A DNA stretch of 64,000 bases from Devosia pacifica. GTDB taxonomy: Bacteria; Pseudomonadota; Alphaproteobacteria; Rhizobiales; Devosiaceae. The DNA lies in the NCBI RefSeq assembly GCF_014652635.1, contig NZ_BMZE01000002.1, forward strand, positions 353,562-417,561, in the 5' to 3' direction. Each line of letters begins with the position of its first letter. Position 1 is the first letter of the stretch. Positions 49,304 to 58,266 of the stretch are shown piece after piece. Under the pieces are notes generated by a model, which had not been told where the DNA came from, did not search any database, and was given only the letters and a program-made list of their open reading frames with translations. A program made the position numbers and the translations under genes.

Positions 49304-49488
49304 CGCATTGGCTCCGGCAAGTCTTGGCCCACAACTGGGCAGAATGGTCTTCTTCGCCTTCTAAACAAGCCTGCTGGGCCTGTCGAGTATCCGCGACGTC
49401 GAGCGCGACATGCGCTTGGGTGCGTTCATCGCGCGTTTGCTACAGCAGGGCCCGAGCAGCAAATCGCTGGCACGCTTTGCGAATGCGA

Positions 49489-49517
49489 TTGACATCGGCC
49501 GCGGCGCACCCTAGTAA
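49489..49517 (+). promoter_or_regulatory. Promoter of tRNA-Leu
   Basis: A perfect TTGACA (49489-49494) is followed after exactly 17 nt by TAGTAA (49512-49517), 12 nt before the tRNA gene. Spacing and sequence fit a strong housekeeping promoter. Confidence 0.8.
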
Positions 49518-49529
49518 CGCCTCCGCTCA

Positions 49530-49614
49530 GCCCAGGTGGCGGAATTGGTAGACGCGCACGGTTCAGGTCCGTGTACCGCAAGGTGTGGAAGTTCGAGTCT
49601 TCTCCTGGGCACCA
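49530..49614 (+). tRNA. tRNA-Leu (anticodon CAG)
   Basis: The 85-nt gene folds as a class II tRNA. Acceptor arms GCCCAGG and CCTGGGC pair fully, the anticodon stem CACGG/CCGTG encloses TTCAGGT with anticodon CAG at 49564-49566, and a variable arm (TACCGCAAGGTGT region) and T-arm (TTCGAGT) follow. The 3' CCA is encoded. It reads CUG leucine codons, the main leucine codon in such GC-rich genomes. Confidence 0.97.
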
Positions 49615-49663
49615 AGGCCTCTTGCAGGAACAGGTCAAGCTGTCCCTGCAAGAGGCCTTTTTT
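49615..49663 (+). terminator. Strong terminator after tRNA-Leu
   Basis: A stem of about 14 bp begins AGGCCTCTTGCAGG directly after the CCA end and is closed by CCTGCAAGAGGCCT and a run of T. Loop length is about 15 nt. Confidence 0.93.
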
Positions 49664-49749
49664 GTTCTTCACCGAAGACTTGCGATGGAGCAGGCAACGG
49701 GTCTAGGCTCGCATCATTGTGAACGAGCATTTCCCTTTCGGCCATTTCC

Positions 49750-50865
49750 ATGACATCGCGTGCAAAACGCTTTATCGAGCAACAGCTCGCTCTCGCCGGT
49801 ATTACGATCGGCGGCCCGCACCCCCATGATCCACAGGTTCACGACGAACGGCTCTATAAGCGCGTGCTCGTACAAGGCACGTTAGGGCTCGGCGAGGCCT
49901 ATATGGATGGCTGGTGGGATGTGGAGGCACTTGACGCGTTCTTTTACAAGCTCAGCACTTCCCGTATACAGGACCATTTTCCTAAGGATGTCGGGCTACT
50001 CTTGAGCGTTGCGCGGGGCAAGCTGCTGAACATGCAGCGTCTGCGTGCCAGGGAGGTGGGCGAGCGCCACTACGACATCGGCAACGACCTTTACGAGGCC
50101 ATGCTCGATCCGCGCATGATCTATTCGTGCGGATACTGGCGTCGCGCCAATACGCTGGCCGAGGCGCAGGAGGCCAAACTTGACTTGATCTGTCGCAAGA
50201 TTGGTCTCGAAAAGGGTATGCGCGTACTTGATATCGGGTCGGGCTGGGGCGGCTTCCTCAAGTTCGCGGCAGAGCACTACGGCATATCGGGACTTGGTGT
50301 CACGGTGTCGAAAGAACAGATGGAGTTGGCCAACAGGCGTAACACAGGGCTGCCGGTCAAGACCAAATTGCTGGACTACCAGGAACTCGATGGACAGTTC
50401 GACCGCATCGTTTCGATCGGGATGTTCGAGCATGTGGGGTACAAGAACTATCGCGCCTATTTCGACAAGGCACGCTCTCTGTTGGTGGAGGATGGGCTGA
50501 TGCTGCTGCACACAATCGGCGGAAACCACACTGCCATCCACGGCGACCCGTGGAGCGAAAAATACATTTTCCCGAACGGCATGCTGCCATCTATCACGCA
50601 GATCGGCGGCGCGCTTGAAGGCCGTTTCGTGATGGAGGACTGGCACAATTTCGGCGCCGATTACGACCTGACGTTGATGGCATGGTGGCGCAATTTCGAG
50701 ACCGTATGGCCAGCACTCGCCCCTAGATACGGTGACCGCTTCTATCGCATGTGGCGATATTATCTGCAGATTTTCGCTGCGCTGTTTCGGGCACGCAATG
50801 TGAGCCTGTGGCAACTTGTGCTGTCACCGAACGGCGTACCGGGCGGGTATCGCTCTATCCGCTAG
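49750..50865 (+). CDS. cfa: Cyclopropane-fatty-acyl-phospholipid synthase family protein
   Basis: The 371-residue SAM-dependent enzyme has the family pattern ERHYDIGNDLYEAMLDPRMIYSCGYW, SAM motif VLDIGSGWGGFLKFAAEHYG and SIGMFEHVGYKNY. Cfa adds a methylene group to cis double bonds of membrane lipid acyl chains, usually on entry to stationary phase or under acid stress. The stop shares a CTAG with the convergent diguanylate cyclase gene. Confidence 0.94.
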   Translation: MTSRAKRFIEQQLALAGITIGGPHPHDPQVHDERLYKRVLVQGTLGLGEAYMDGWWDVEALDAFFYKLSTSRIQDHFPKDVGLLLSVARGKLLNMQRLRAREVGERHYDIGNDLYEAMLDPRMIYSCGYWRRANTLAEAQEAKLDLICRKIGLEKGMRVLDIGSGWGGFLKFAAEHYGISGLGVTVSKEQMELANRRNTGLPVKTKLLDYQELDGQFDRIVSIGMFEHVGYKNYRAYFDKARSLLVEDGLMLLHTIGGNHTAIHGDPWSEKYIFPNGMLPSITQIGGALEGRFVMEDWHNFGADYDLTLMAWWRNFETVWPALAPRYGDRFYRMWRYYLQIFAALFRARNVSLWQLVLSPNGVPGGYRSIR

Positions 50866-52136
50866 GACGCGCGAACCGCGAGGCCGGGTACGCGTTTCGT
50901 GATGCTTGCGGCGGTTGCAGGACGGGGCCAGACGCGATTACGGCCATCGCGCTTGGCCGCATAGAGTGCCGCATCAGCCATGGCGATGAGGTCTGCCGGA
51001 TCGCTGCGCTCGTTGAAAACAGTCGCGGCAACACCGAAGCTTGCCGTCACCACGCCATTGCCAAGAATTGCGGGATGAGGAATCGCTGCCGTTTCAATGG
51101 CGGCGCGCATGCGCTCTGCGATACGGAGCGCCTGGCGTCTTTCCGTATCGGCGAGCACAACCAAGAACTCTTCGCCGCCGAAGCGATAGGCCGTATCGCT
51201 GCCGCCGCGCAACTCCGAGGCGATGACGCCAGCAACACGTTTCAGACAGACATCGCCAGCCTGATGACCGAGAGTGTCGTTATAAGCCTTGAAGTGATCA
51301 ATATCGACAATCAGCAGCGCCAACTGTTGCGCATCACCCCATTTGCACGAGGCGGCCTGCTCGGCGAACCGATCATCGAGCGCACGGCGATTGCCGAGGC
51401 CGGTCAGCGGATCCTGGCGGCTGATATGTTCGAGCTCCGAACTGCGCAAAGTCTCACGCAGGCGCATGAGATAGGTAAGGCGTGCCTCATGCTCGAGATT
51501 ATAGGCGGCGACCACCGCGAACGTCGCAACCCCCGCGAATACCATCAGATACGAGATCTGTGCCCTGAACACGCCATCAGCGCCCGCCAAGGTGACCAGG
51601 TAGATCAGCTGCATGATCAGCACGCCGGCGAGCGCGTACCAGAAGCGAACCCGCTGGATCATCGTGATGTAGATGACAAAAAGTACCTGTCCATGGTGCG
51701 CGACGGCCGACAGTGGATCCGTGCTGCTCGCCGCAATCACCGGCAGTGCGGCAGCGGCAAGGGCGCTAAGCAGCACCTGCGAGCCTTCACGCACGAACGG
51801 CGGCGGCTTGCGGGCAATTATGACCAGAAAGGCCAACGCGACTGGGCCGACCAGGCCGAGCCGCATCAGCAATGCGATTGCGAAGGCATCCGGCATCAGG
51901 AGCAGGTCTGAAAGCAAGAAGCCGCTATAGATCACCATGCCGGCAATCATCCAAACAAGCAGGCTGCGGGAGCGTGCGGGGCCGGTATCGCGCTCGAACC
52001 GGGCTTCCAGTTCTGCCGGGAACCGCAACAGACGAAAGCCGGAGCGCAGCGTCGCCTCCACCAAACCCGCAAGACTGTCTGTCACGTGAACGGTGTTCAA
52101 CACAGTTTTCCCAAAGCCCTCGAGGGGGATGAGCAT
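50862..52136 (-). CDS. Multi-helix membrane diguanylate cyclase
   Basis: The 424-residue protein has about six membrane helices (about residues 58-225) and a C-terminal GGDEF domain with active site GGEEF at 320-324 and VDIDHFKAYNDTLGH. It should produce c-di-GMP. An arginine is one residue out of register for the RxxD inhibitory site (RGGSD), so feedback control is doubtful. The N-terminal 57 residues contain a short amphipathic stretch before the first helix. Its stop overlaps the cfa stop in CTAG. Confidence 0.9.
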   Translation of the reverse strand: MLIPLEGFGKTVLNTVHVTDSLAGLVEATLRSGFRLLRFPAELEARFERDTGPARSRSLLVWMIAGMVIYSGFLLSDLLLMPDAFAIALLMRLGLVGPVALAFLVIIARKPPPFVREGSQVLLSALAAAALPVIAASSTDPLSAVAHHGQVLFVIYITMIQRVRFWYALAGVLIMQLIYLVTLAGADGVFRAQISYLMVFAGVATFAVVAAYNLEHEARLTYLMRLRETLRSSELEHISRQDPLTGLGNRRALDDRFAEQAASCKWGDAQQLALLIVDIDHFKAYNDTLGHQAGDVCLKRVAGVIASELRGGSDTAYRFGGEEFLVVLADTERRQALRIAERMRAAIETAAIPHPAILGNGVVTASFGVAATVFNERSDPADLIAMADAALYAAKRDGRNRVWPRPATAASITKRVPGLAVRAS

Positions 52137-52221
52137 GCTGCGGGAATGTTAATTTTCGGTTCGGAAAAGGCGGTAGACTTCCGGCTTTGCAATATTGGCG
52201 GCTTCGCGCTAATATTATGCG

Positions 52222-53136
52222 ATGAAACAACTTTATACGACGCTTGGCCCCTACACCGCCGATCAGCTCGGCATGATCCTCCCCCATGAGCATGTGTTCG
52301 TTGACCTGCGGACGCCCGACCAGCCGGGCTATGGACAGGCCGAAGAGGCGGATGTGGTGGCGCTGATGGCGCCGGAAATCGAAACGATCAAGTCGCTCGG
52401 GGTGACGGCATTGGTCGAATGCTCCACGGGAGGCGTCGGGCGCCGTGCGGATTTTGATCTGGCGGTCAGCAAGGCGACAAAATTTCCCATCGTCGTGCCG
52501 ACCGGAAATTACCGCGAACCGTGGATACCCGACTGGGTACGCAATGCCAGTGTGGACACGTTATCGGCCTGGATGCTGGGCGAATTGAACCAGCAGATCG
52601 AGGATACCGGCTTTCAGGCCGGCTGGATAAAGCTGAGCGCTGGCGACGATGGCATTACGCCACTCGAGGCCCGCATACTCGAGGCCGCAGTTATCGCCTC
52701 CAAGCAGACCGGCGCCATCATCGGCAGCCACACGATCAAGGGCCGGGTGGTGATGGACCAACTCGACATCATCGAAAAGTTTGGGGGAGAGGCCAACCGC
52801 TTCATTTCCATTCATACTCAGGCCGAACCCGATTTCGAGATGCACAAGGCCGTAGCAGCCCGCGGTGCCTGGATCGAATACGACAATATCGGCGCCGTGC
52901 CTGAAGACGAAACGGTGTCGCTGATCCTCAGGGCGCTCGGGGAAGGGCTCGAAAAGCAGCTTCTGCTGAGCCACGATCGTGGATGGTACGATCCGGCGCA
53001 GGCAGGGGGCGGCGAGCCCAAACCCTATACGGTTCTGTCTAAGCAGATCCTGCCAAAATTGCGCGAGAATGGGGTGAGTGAAGAGACAATCATCCAGTTG
53101 ACCCATCGCAACCCGTTCGAGGCTTATGCGCGCTAA
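52222..53136 (+). CDS. Phosphotriesterase-related amidohydrolase
   Basis: The 304-residue TIM-barrel metalloenzyme has the metal motif HEH in ILPHEHVFVD, a lysine in GWIKLSAGDDG that could be carboxylated, histidines in GSHTIKG and SIHTQAE, and the aspartate in LLSHDRGW. This is the PTE-like group that contains lactonases and esterases as well as proteins of unknown substrate. It stands alone between a divergent diguanylate cyclase and a convergent methyltransferase. Confidence 0.9.
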   Translation: MKQLYTTLGPYTADQLGMILPHEHVFVDLRTPDQPGYGQAEEADVVALMAPEIETIKSLGVTALVECSTGGVGRRADFDLAVSKATKFPIVVPTGNYREPWIPDWVRNASVDTLSAWMLGELNQQIEDTGFQAGWIKLSAGDDGITPLEARILEAAVIASKQTGAIIGSHTIKGRVVMDQLDIIEKFGGEANRFISIHTQAEPDFEMHKAVAARGAWIEYDNIGAVPEDETVSLILRALGEGLEKQLLLSHDRGWYDPAQAGGGEPKPYTVLSKQILPKLRENGVSEETIIQLTHRNPFEAYAR

Positions 53137-53164
53137 ATAGGCGCGTAGCCTCGACCGTCACTCT

Positions 53165-53950
53165 TCATGACGGTGCCCTGATCGAGCCCCAGACCAGGCT
53201 GGTACGGATGCGATAAACGAGACGACCATTGATCGCATGCGGCATCAATAGCTCAGCAAGTTCCGCATCGAAATCAGCACGTCGCGGGCCCAGTCTCGCT
53301 GCCGTGAACGTGTCGCGTGAATGCTGGCACCGGATGAAATCCGCAACACTCTGCTCGAAGGGCTGGGAGGTGAACTGCTCCTCGCCCTTGATCTCGAGCC
53401 AGGGGCGGTAGCTCTGCCAGTAGGCAGACTTGACGGCAGGATCAAACCGCTCCCCGGTCACCTCGAACACCCACTTCGTCAGGAAACTCAGCCATTGCTG
53501 CTGCCATGGCGGCTCATGCGCATCGTCGCCGCCGATGACCGCTACAACATGCTGCCGAGACGCATGGCTTGCGAGATGGGGAAACAGAACCTCGTGCTGC
53601 ATCCAGTGGATACTTGCAGCGGCAACAATCAGGCCGAACCTGCGCTGACCGAGTTGCGCGTGTTCCGCTGCATCCTCGATCCACTCGATATTGTCGGCAC
53701 CGCCACCGGGCAGGGTCCGGGCTAAGGCCAGCATATCGTGGGATGGATCGACCGCCGTGACCCGACCGAAATGAGCTGCCATGGGCCGAGCAATTTTCCC
53801 CGGCCCGCAGCCGATATCAAGAAGACCCGCGTGAGCGGGTGCTATCTCAACGAGCCGTGTGAAAAGCGCATCAGGATAGGGCGGACGATAAACATAGTTC
53901 GCCACGACATCCGCATCTTCGAACGAAGCGCCCGAGCGTTTCGCCGTCAT
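53165..53950 (-). CDS. Class I SAM-dependent methyltransferase
   Basis: The 261-residue protein has SAM motif I LLDIGCGPGKIARPMAAHFG, then VTAVDPSHDML and a YYRPPYPDALF-like start (VYRPPYPDALF) typical of small-molecule methyltransferases. Substrate is unknown. The ATG at 53950 overlaps the stop of the preceding methyltransferase gene by ATGA. Confidence 0.85.
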   Translation of the reverse strand: MTAKRSGASFEDADVVANYVYRPPYPDALFTRLVEIAPAHAGLLDIGCGPGKIARPMAAHFGRVTAVDPSHDMLALARTLPGGGADNIEWIEDAAEHAQLGQRRFGLIVAAASIHWMQHEVLFPHLASHASRQHVVAVIGGDDAHEPPWQQQWLSFLTKWVFEVTGERFDPAVKSAYWQSYRPWLEIKGEEQFTSQPFEQSVADFIRCQHSRDTFTAARLGPRRADFDAELAELLMPHAINGRLVYRIRTSLVWGSIRAPS

Positions 53951-54693
53951 GCGGCGATAGCAGTGCAAACCTGCCGCCTGCTGTGCCGCGAAAATGGCTC
54001 ACCGGAAAAGCCGCCGAAACGGTTTGCAAGCTCGAGACCGCCAAGACGCAGCAAGAGTGGCAGTTCCTGCGGGTAAATCTGGCGCAGTGTCAGCGGCGTA
54101 TGCCGGAACACGCCATTTGCCGGCGTCGACCAGTACCAATCGATAGCGCTGATCTGCGTAGTCGGGTCATAGTCGATTGTCTCTTCGACCGTGACGGCGC
54201 CAAGCCTTGGATGCTCGAAACACGCCAGCCTATGGCGATCGCCGGGCGCGCGGCTCAGCATTGTTGCGCATGGCACAAAGACGTCGAAGGCGAATACGCC
54301 GCCGGGGGCGAGGTGCCGCCGAATGGCGGAAAAGGCATCGGCAAACTCCTCGTGCGTATGCAGGTGCAGGAGCGAGTTGGCCGCGAGCACGATCACGTCG
54401 AACTTCTCGTCAAGCTGAAAGCTGCGCATATCGAGCGTGACGAGCTTTGCTGACACGCCGCGTGTTGCCAGAAGATCACGAGCCCGCGCCAACATCGTTT
54501 CGGACAGATCCACCCCGGTAACCGAGGCACCGCTCGTTGCGAGCGGTACGGTGATGCGCCCGGATCCGCAAGCCAGTTCGAGCACGCGACGGGACGGCCC
54601 CCCGGCAGCATTCACATAAAACGCCTCCATGTCAGCATCGGGTGGTGCCACGAGATCATAGAGTTCGGCGTCGTCATAAAGTCCTGCGCTCAT
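53947..54693 (-). CDS. Class I SAM-dependent methyltransferase
   Basis: The 248-residue protein has motif I VLELACGSGRITVPLATSG, GVDLSETML and the VLAANSLLHL strand, matching class I methyltransferases. It is unrelated in detail to the following one. Its start codon overlaps the comM stop (TGATG), so comM and both methyltransferases appear translationally coupled. Substrate is unknown. Confidence 0.86.
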   Translation of the reverse strand: MSAGLYDDAELYDLVAPPDADMEAFYVNAAGGPSRRVLELACGSGRITVPLATSGASVTGVDLSETMLARARDLLATRGVSAKLVTLDMRSFQLDEKFDVIVLAANSLLHLHTHEEFADAFSAIRRHLAPGGVFAFDVFVPCATMLSRAPGDRHRLACFEHPRLGAVTVEETIDYDPTTQISAIDWYWSTPANGVFRHTPLTLRQIYPQELPLLLRLGGLELANRFGGFSGEPFSRHSRRQVCTAIAA

Positions 54694-56216
54694 CAGCCCA
54701 TCGCCATGTTCAACCGATAGCTCAGCGCTTCGGCAATATGCGGACGCAGTACACGCTCCGAATCGGCGAGATCTGCGAGGGTGCGCGCAACCTTGAGCAC
54801 GCGGTGATAGGCGCGGGCCGACAGGTTGAAGCGCTCGGCTGCCTGCAACAGCAGGGTCTGGCTCTCGGCATCGGGTGAGACCACTTGTTCGATCAGCGAC
54901 GCGCTGGCGGCGGCGTTGGTCGCGGTGCCGGGATACCCCACAGCCTCGAAGCGTTGGCGCTGACGCCTGCGAGCGCTGGCGACGCGCTCGGCAATGCTTG
55001 CCGAAGCTTCGCCTGTTGCCGGCGCGATCATGTCCGCAGCGCCGACGGCGGGCACATCGATCCGGATGTCGACGCGATCGAGGAACGGGCCCGAGACGCG
55101 CGCCTGGTAGTCGTCAGCGCATGCAGCACCACGCTTGCAGATGTGGCCGGGCGTGCCCGCCATGCCGCATTTGCACGGATTCATCGCGGCAATCAGCTGC
55201 ACGCGGGAGGGGTAGCTGACGCGGGCATTGGCCCGGGCGATGACGGTTTGCCCTGACTCAAGCGGCTGACGCAGACTGTCGAGCACCTGGGGGCTGAACT
55301 CCGGCAATTCATCGAGGAAAAGCACGCCGTTATGGGCAAGCGAGACCTCGCCAGGCCGCACCTTGATGCCGCCACCCACCAGAGCTGCCATTGAGGCGGA
55401 GTGGTGTGGGGCTCGGAACGGGCGGCGTTCGGAGAGAGCGCCGCCAGAGAGCTCGCCGGCGATCGACTGGATGATCGAGACATCGAGGAGTTCGCGCGGG
55501 TCGAGCGGCGGCAGAATCGAAGGCAGGCGCGCCGCGAGCATCGATTTTCCAGCTCCCGGGGGGCCGACCATGAGCATGTTGTGTCCACCGGCCGCCGCGA
55601 CCTCAAGCGCGCGCCGCGCCACCTGCTGACCGCGCACATCGGCCATGTCGGGCAGGGCGGTCGTCTCGGGACCCAGCCGGCGGGGCTGCGGGCGTGGCGC
55701 TATCTGGTGACCGGCGAGGTGATTTACCAGCGCCAGAAGGCTCTCGACGGCAACGATATCGAGATCGCCACCGGCCCACGCCGCCTCAGCACCTGATGCC
55801 GCCGGACAGATCAGCCCCTTGTCGCAACCATTGGCGGCGATCGCTGCCGGCAGTATGCCATTGACGGCTGCCAGATGTCCGTCGAGCCCGAGTTCGCCAA
55901 GAGCAATGAAATCGTCGAGCGCATCGCGCGGGATGGCCCCCATCGCTGCCATCAGGCCCAGAGCAATTGGCAGATCATAATGGCTGCCCTCCTTGGGGAG
56001 ATCGGCGGGCGCCAGGTTGATGGTAATCCGCTTGGGTGGAAGGCCCAGGCCCGAGGCCGTCAACGCTGCGCGAACACGTTCGCCGGATTCCTTGACCGCC
56101 TTGTCCGGCAGGCCGACGAGGAAGAACTTCGGGGCCCCGGGCGCAATCTGCACCTGCACATCCACCGGCACGGCCTCGATGCCTTGAAAGGCAACCGTGT
56201 GCACGCGTGTGATCAT
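54693..56216 (-). CDS. comM: YifB/ComM family Mg-chelatase-like AAA ATPase
   Basis: The 507-residue protein has an N-terminal Lon-protease-like domain (MITRVHTVAFQGIEAVPV, LPDKAVKESGERVRAAL), an AAA+ core with Walker A MVGPPGAGKSMLA and Walker B VLFLDELPEF, and a C-terminal Mg-chelatase-like region with cysteines (CKCGMAGTPGHICKRGAAC). ComM is a hexameric branch-migration helicase used in natural transformation. The ATG at 56216 follows a 45-codon leader frame without similarity. Confidence 0.93.
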   Translation of the reverse strand: MITRVHTVAFQGIEAVPVDVQVQIAPGAPKFFLVGLPDKAVKESGERVRAALTASGLGLPPKRITINLAPADLPKEGSHYDLPIALGLMAAMGAIPRDALDDFIALGELGLDGHLAAVNGILPAAIAANGCDKGLICPAASGAEAAWAGGDLDIVAVESLLALVNHLAGHQIAPRPQPRRLGPETTALPDMADVRGQQVARRALEVAAAGGHNMLMVGPPGAGKSMLAARLPSILPPLDPRELLDVSIIQSIAGELSGGALSERRPFRAPHHSASMAALVGGGIKVRPGEVSLAHNGVLFLDELPEFSPQVLDSLRQPLESGQTVIARANARVSYPSRVQLIAAMNPCKCGMAGTPGHICKRGAACADDYQARVSGPFLDRVDIRIDVPAVGAADMIAPATGEASASIAERVASARRRQRQRFEAVGYPGTATNAAASASLIEQVVSPDAESQTLLLQAAERFNLSARAYHRVLKVARTLADLADSERVLRPHIAEALSYRLNMAMG

Positions 56217-56413
56217 GACGATGCCCCAAAAAATCCCCCAGTAGCAAATCGTTAACAGCCGCTTCGGACGCTGACAAGAACGTTTATAGAACAGCCGCCC
56301 GTGCACCGAGCGCAGGCTTTTGGCCGGTTGCACTAGCGCCTCGGTTCGCACGCCACTAGAAGAGACACAGAACGGCCGGCACCGGCCACCATCAACACGC
56401 GGGAGCGAGACAA

Positions 56414-57583
56414 GTGATTATCGAACCCAAAATCCGCGGTTTCATCTGCACCACAGCACATCCGGTTGGCTGCGCCACAAATGTTCAGCGCCAGATCGAT
56501 CATGTGCAGGTCAAGGGTCCGCTCGACTCTTCGCGCAAGCGCGTGCTGGTCATCGGATGCTCCACCGGCTACGGGCTGGCGTCGCGCATCGTGACAACGT
56601 TCGGCGCCGGAGCGGACAGTGTTGGCGTGTCGTTCGAAAAAGAGCCTACCGAGAGCAAGACGGCCTCCCCGGGGTGGTACAACAACCGGGCGTTCGAAAA
56701 ACGCGCCAAGGCCGCGGGCAGGACCGCGGTAACAGTTGAAGGCGATGCCTTCTCCGATACCATCAAGGCCGATACCATCGCCCAGATCCGCGAGCATCTG
56801 GGGCAGGTAGATCTCGTGGTCTACAGCCTCGCCTCGCCGGTCCGTACGGATCCGGAAACCGGCACCGTTTATCGTTCTGCAATCAAGCCGATGCACTCCG
56901 TGGTGCATTCGAAGACGCTGAACACCTCGACCGGAGAAGTCAGCGAGGTGGAAGTGCAACCCGCGACCGACGAAGAAGCAGAAGCAACGGTCAAGGTAAT
57001 GGGCGGCGAGGACTGGGAGCGCTGGATCGCAGCGCTATCGAAAGCCGGAGTCCTGGCGGATGATTTCACAACGCTGAACTACACCTATCTCGGGAGCGAG
57101 CTGACCTGGCCGATCTATCACAAGGGAACGCTCGGGCATGCGAAGGCGGATCTTGACCGCGCAGCTGCCGCTATCCGCGAGGCTCACGGGCCGGAGAGCG
57201 CCTTCGTTGTCGCCCTCAAGGCGGTGGTGACGCAGGCGAGCTCGGCCATTCCGGTTGTACCGCTCTATGGCACCCTATTGCTCCGAGTGATGGACGAGAT
57301 GGGTCTTGAGGAAGGGTGCATCGAGCATATCGACAGGCTATTCCGGGTGAAGCTGCAAAAACCGGTGGCGCTTGACGACGATCACCGCGTGCGGGTCGAC
57401 GATTGGGAGCTCTCGGATACAGTCCAAAAGGAAATGACCACGCGCTGGGACAAGCTGTCGACCGATACCCTGCCAAATCTCGGTGACCTCGAGAGGCACC
57501 GCGAAGAGTTTCTCAAGCTATTCGGTTTCGGCATTGGCGGCGTCGACTATTCGGCGGACGTCGATCCACGCACAATCGGCTAA
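56414..57583 (+). CDS. fabV: Enoyl-ACP reductase FabV (trans-2-enoyl-CoA reductase family)
   Basis: The 389-residue enzyme has the N-terminal MIIEPKIRGFICTTAHPVGC pattern, the cofactor motif VIGCSTGYGLASRI and catalytic Y235 and K244 (Y-x8-K in PIYHKGTLGHAK), at the numbering described for Burkholderia FabV. It reduces enoyl-ACP with NADH in the last step of fatty acid elongation and is typically insensitive to triclosan. The start is GTG with GGGAG upstream. It is divergent from comM. Confidence 0.95.
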   Translation: MIIEPKIRGFICTTAHPVGCATNVQRQIDHVQVKGPLDSSRKRVLVIGCSTGYGLASRIVTTFGAGADSVGVSFEKEPTESKTASPGWYNNRAFEKRAKAAGRTAVTVEGDAFSDTIKADTIAQIREHLGQVDLVVYSLASPVRTDPETGTVYRSAIKPMHSVVHSKTLNTSTGEVSEVEVQPATDEEAEATVKVMGGEDWERWIAALSKAGVLADDFTTLNYTYLGSELTWPIYHKGTLGHAKADLDRAAAAIREAHGPESAFVVALKAVVTQASSAIPVVPLYGTLLLRVMDEMGLEEGCIEHIDRLFRVKLQKPVALDDDHRVRVDDWELSDTVQKEMTTRWDKLSTDTLPNLGDLERHREEFLKLFGFGIGGVDYSADVDPRTIG

Positions 57584-57600
57584 CCCGCGGGATAGGGCCG

Positions 57601-58140
57601 ATGCTTGGTCTGGCGCATGGGGAAAATCTCATTGTGGATTACGACTCCTCGTGGCCAGCCGAGTTCGACGCGGAGCGAGCTCGACTCCACAAGGCTCTCG
57701 GTGAGCTCGCCCGTGGAATTGAGCATTACGGCTCAACCTCCGTACCTGACATGCCCGCGAAGCCTATTATCGACATTCTCATCGGCGTCGAACCGTTAGG
57801 CGCATGGCAGGTTTGCCGTCGTCCGCTCGAAACGCTTGGCTATGACTATGCCGAGACCGCCGGGGTGCCAGGCCATTTCATCTTCGGCAGGGGACACGAC
57901 AAGACCCAGCGCACGCATTTGGTTCATATCGTCGCGTATCTCGGGGACTCCTGGGTCAGCAATCTGGCATTTCGAGACGCATTGCGACGTGATGCAGACC
58001 TAAGGACGCGCTATCTTTCCGCAAAGCGGACGGCGGCCCGTTCAGCTCCGCACGGGCGGGCCGAATACAACGCGCTCAAAAACCGGTTCATCGCCGATAT
58101 CAAGGCATCGCTCGCCGGGCAGCAAGGTGCACGTCAGTAG
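57601..58140 (+). CDS. GrpB family protein
   Basis: The 179-residue protein has the nucleotidyltransferase-like signature EHYGSTSVPDMPAKPIIDILIGV of the GrpB/UPF0157 family (COG2320), plus FRDALRRDADLRTRY. Dephospho-CoA kinase fusions carry this domain but its activity is unclear. It begins 17 nt after the fabV stop, so is probably cotranscribed with it. A GTG in the same frame or the ATG at 57601 could serve as start. Confidence 0.87.
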   Translation: MLGLAHGENLIVDYDSSWPAEFDAERARLHKALGELARGIEHYGSTSVPDMPAKPIIDILIGVEPLGAWQVCRRPLETLGYDYAETAGVPGHFIFGRGHDKTQRTHLVHIVAYLGDSWVSNLAFRDALRRDADLRTRYLSAKRTAARSAPHGRAEYNALKNRFIADIKASLAGQQGARQ

Positions 58141-58266
58141 CGCTACACCTTTGCTTAACCATCGCGATGAAGAGGGGCGGCACCCAACTCCTCAACCAAA
58201 GCTTTCCTTAACCGCGACATGTTGAATCGAACTGACCAGTATCATGCGTAATATTCGAGTCAGTTC

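Noticed and set aside
49324..49551. Plus-strand ORF upstream of and into tRNA-Leu
   Set aside because: It overlaps the tRNA promoter and the tRNA itself; W-, S- and R-rich composition suggests chance.
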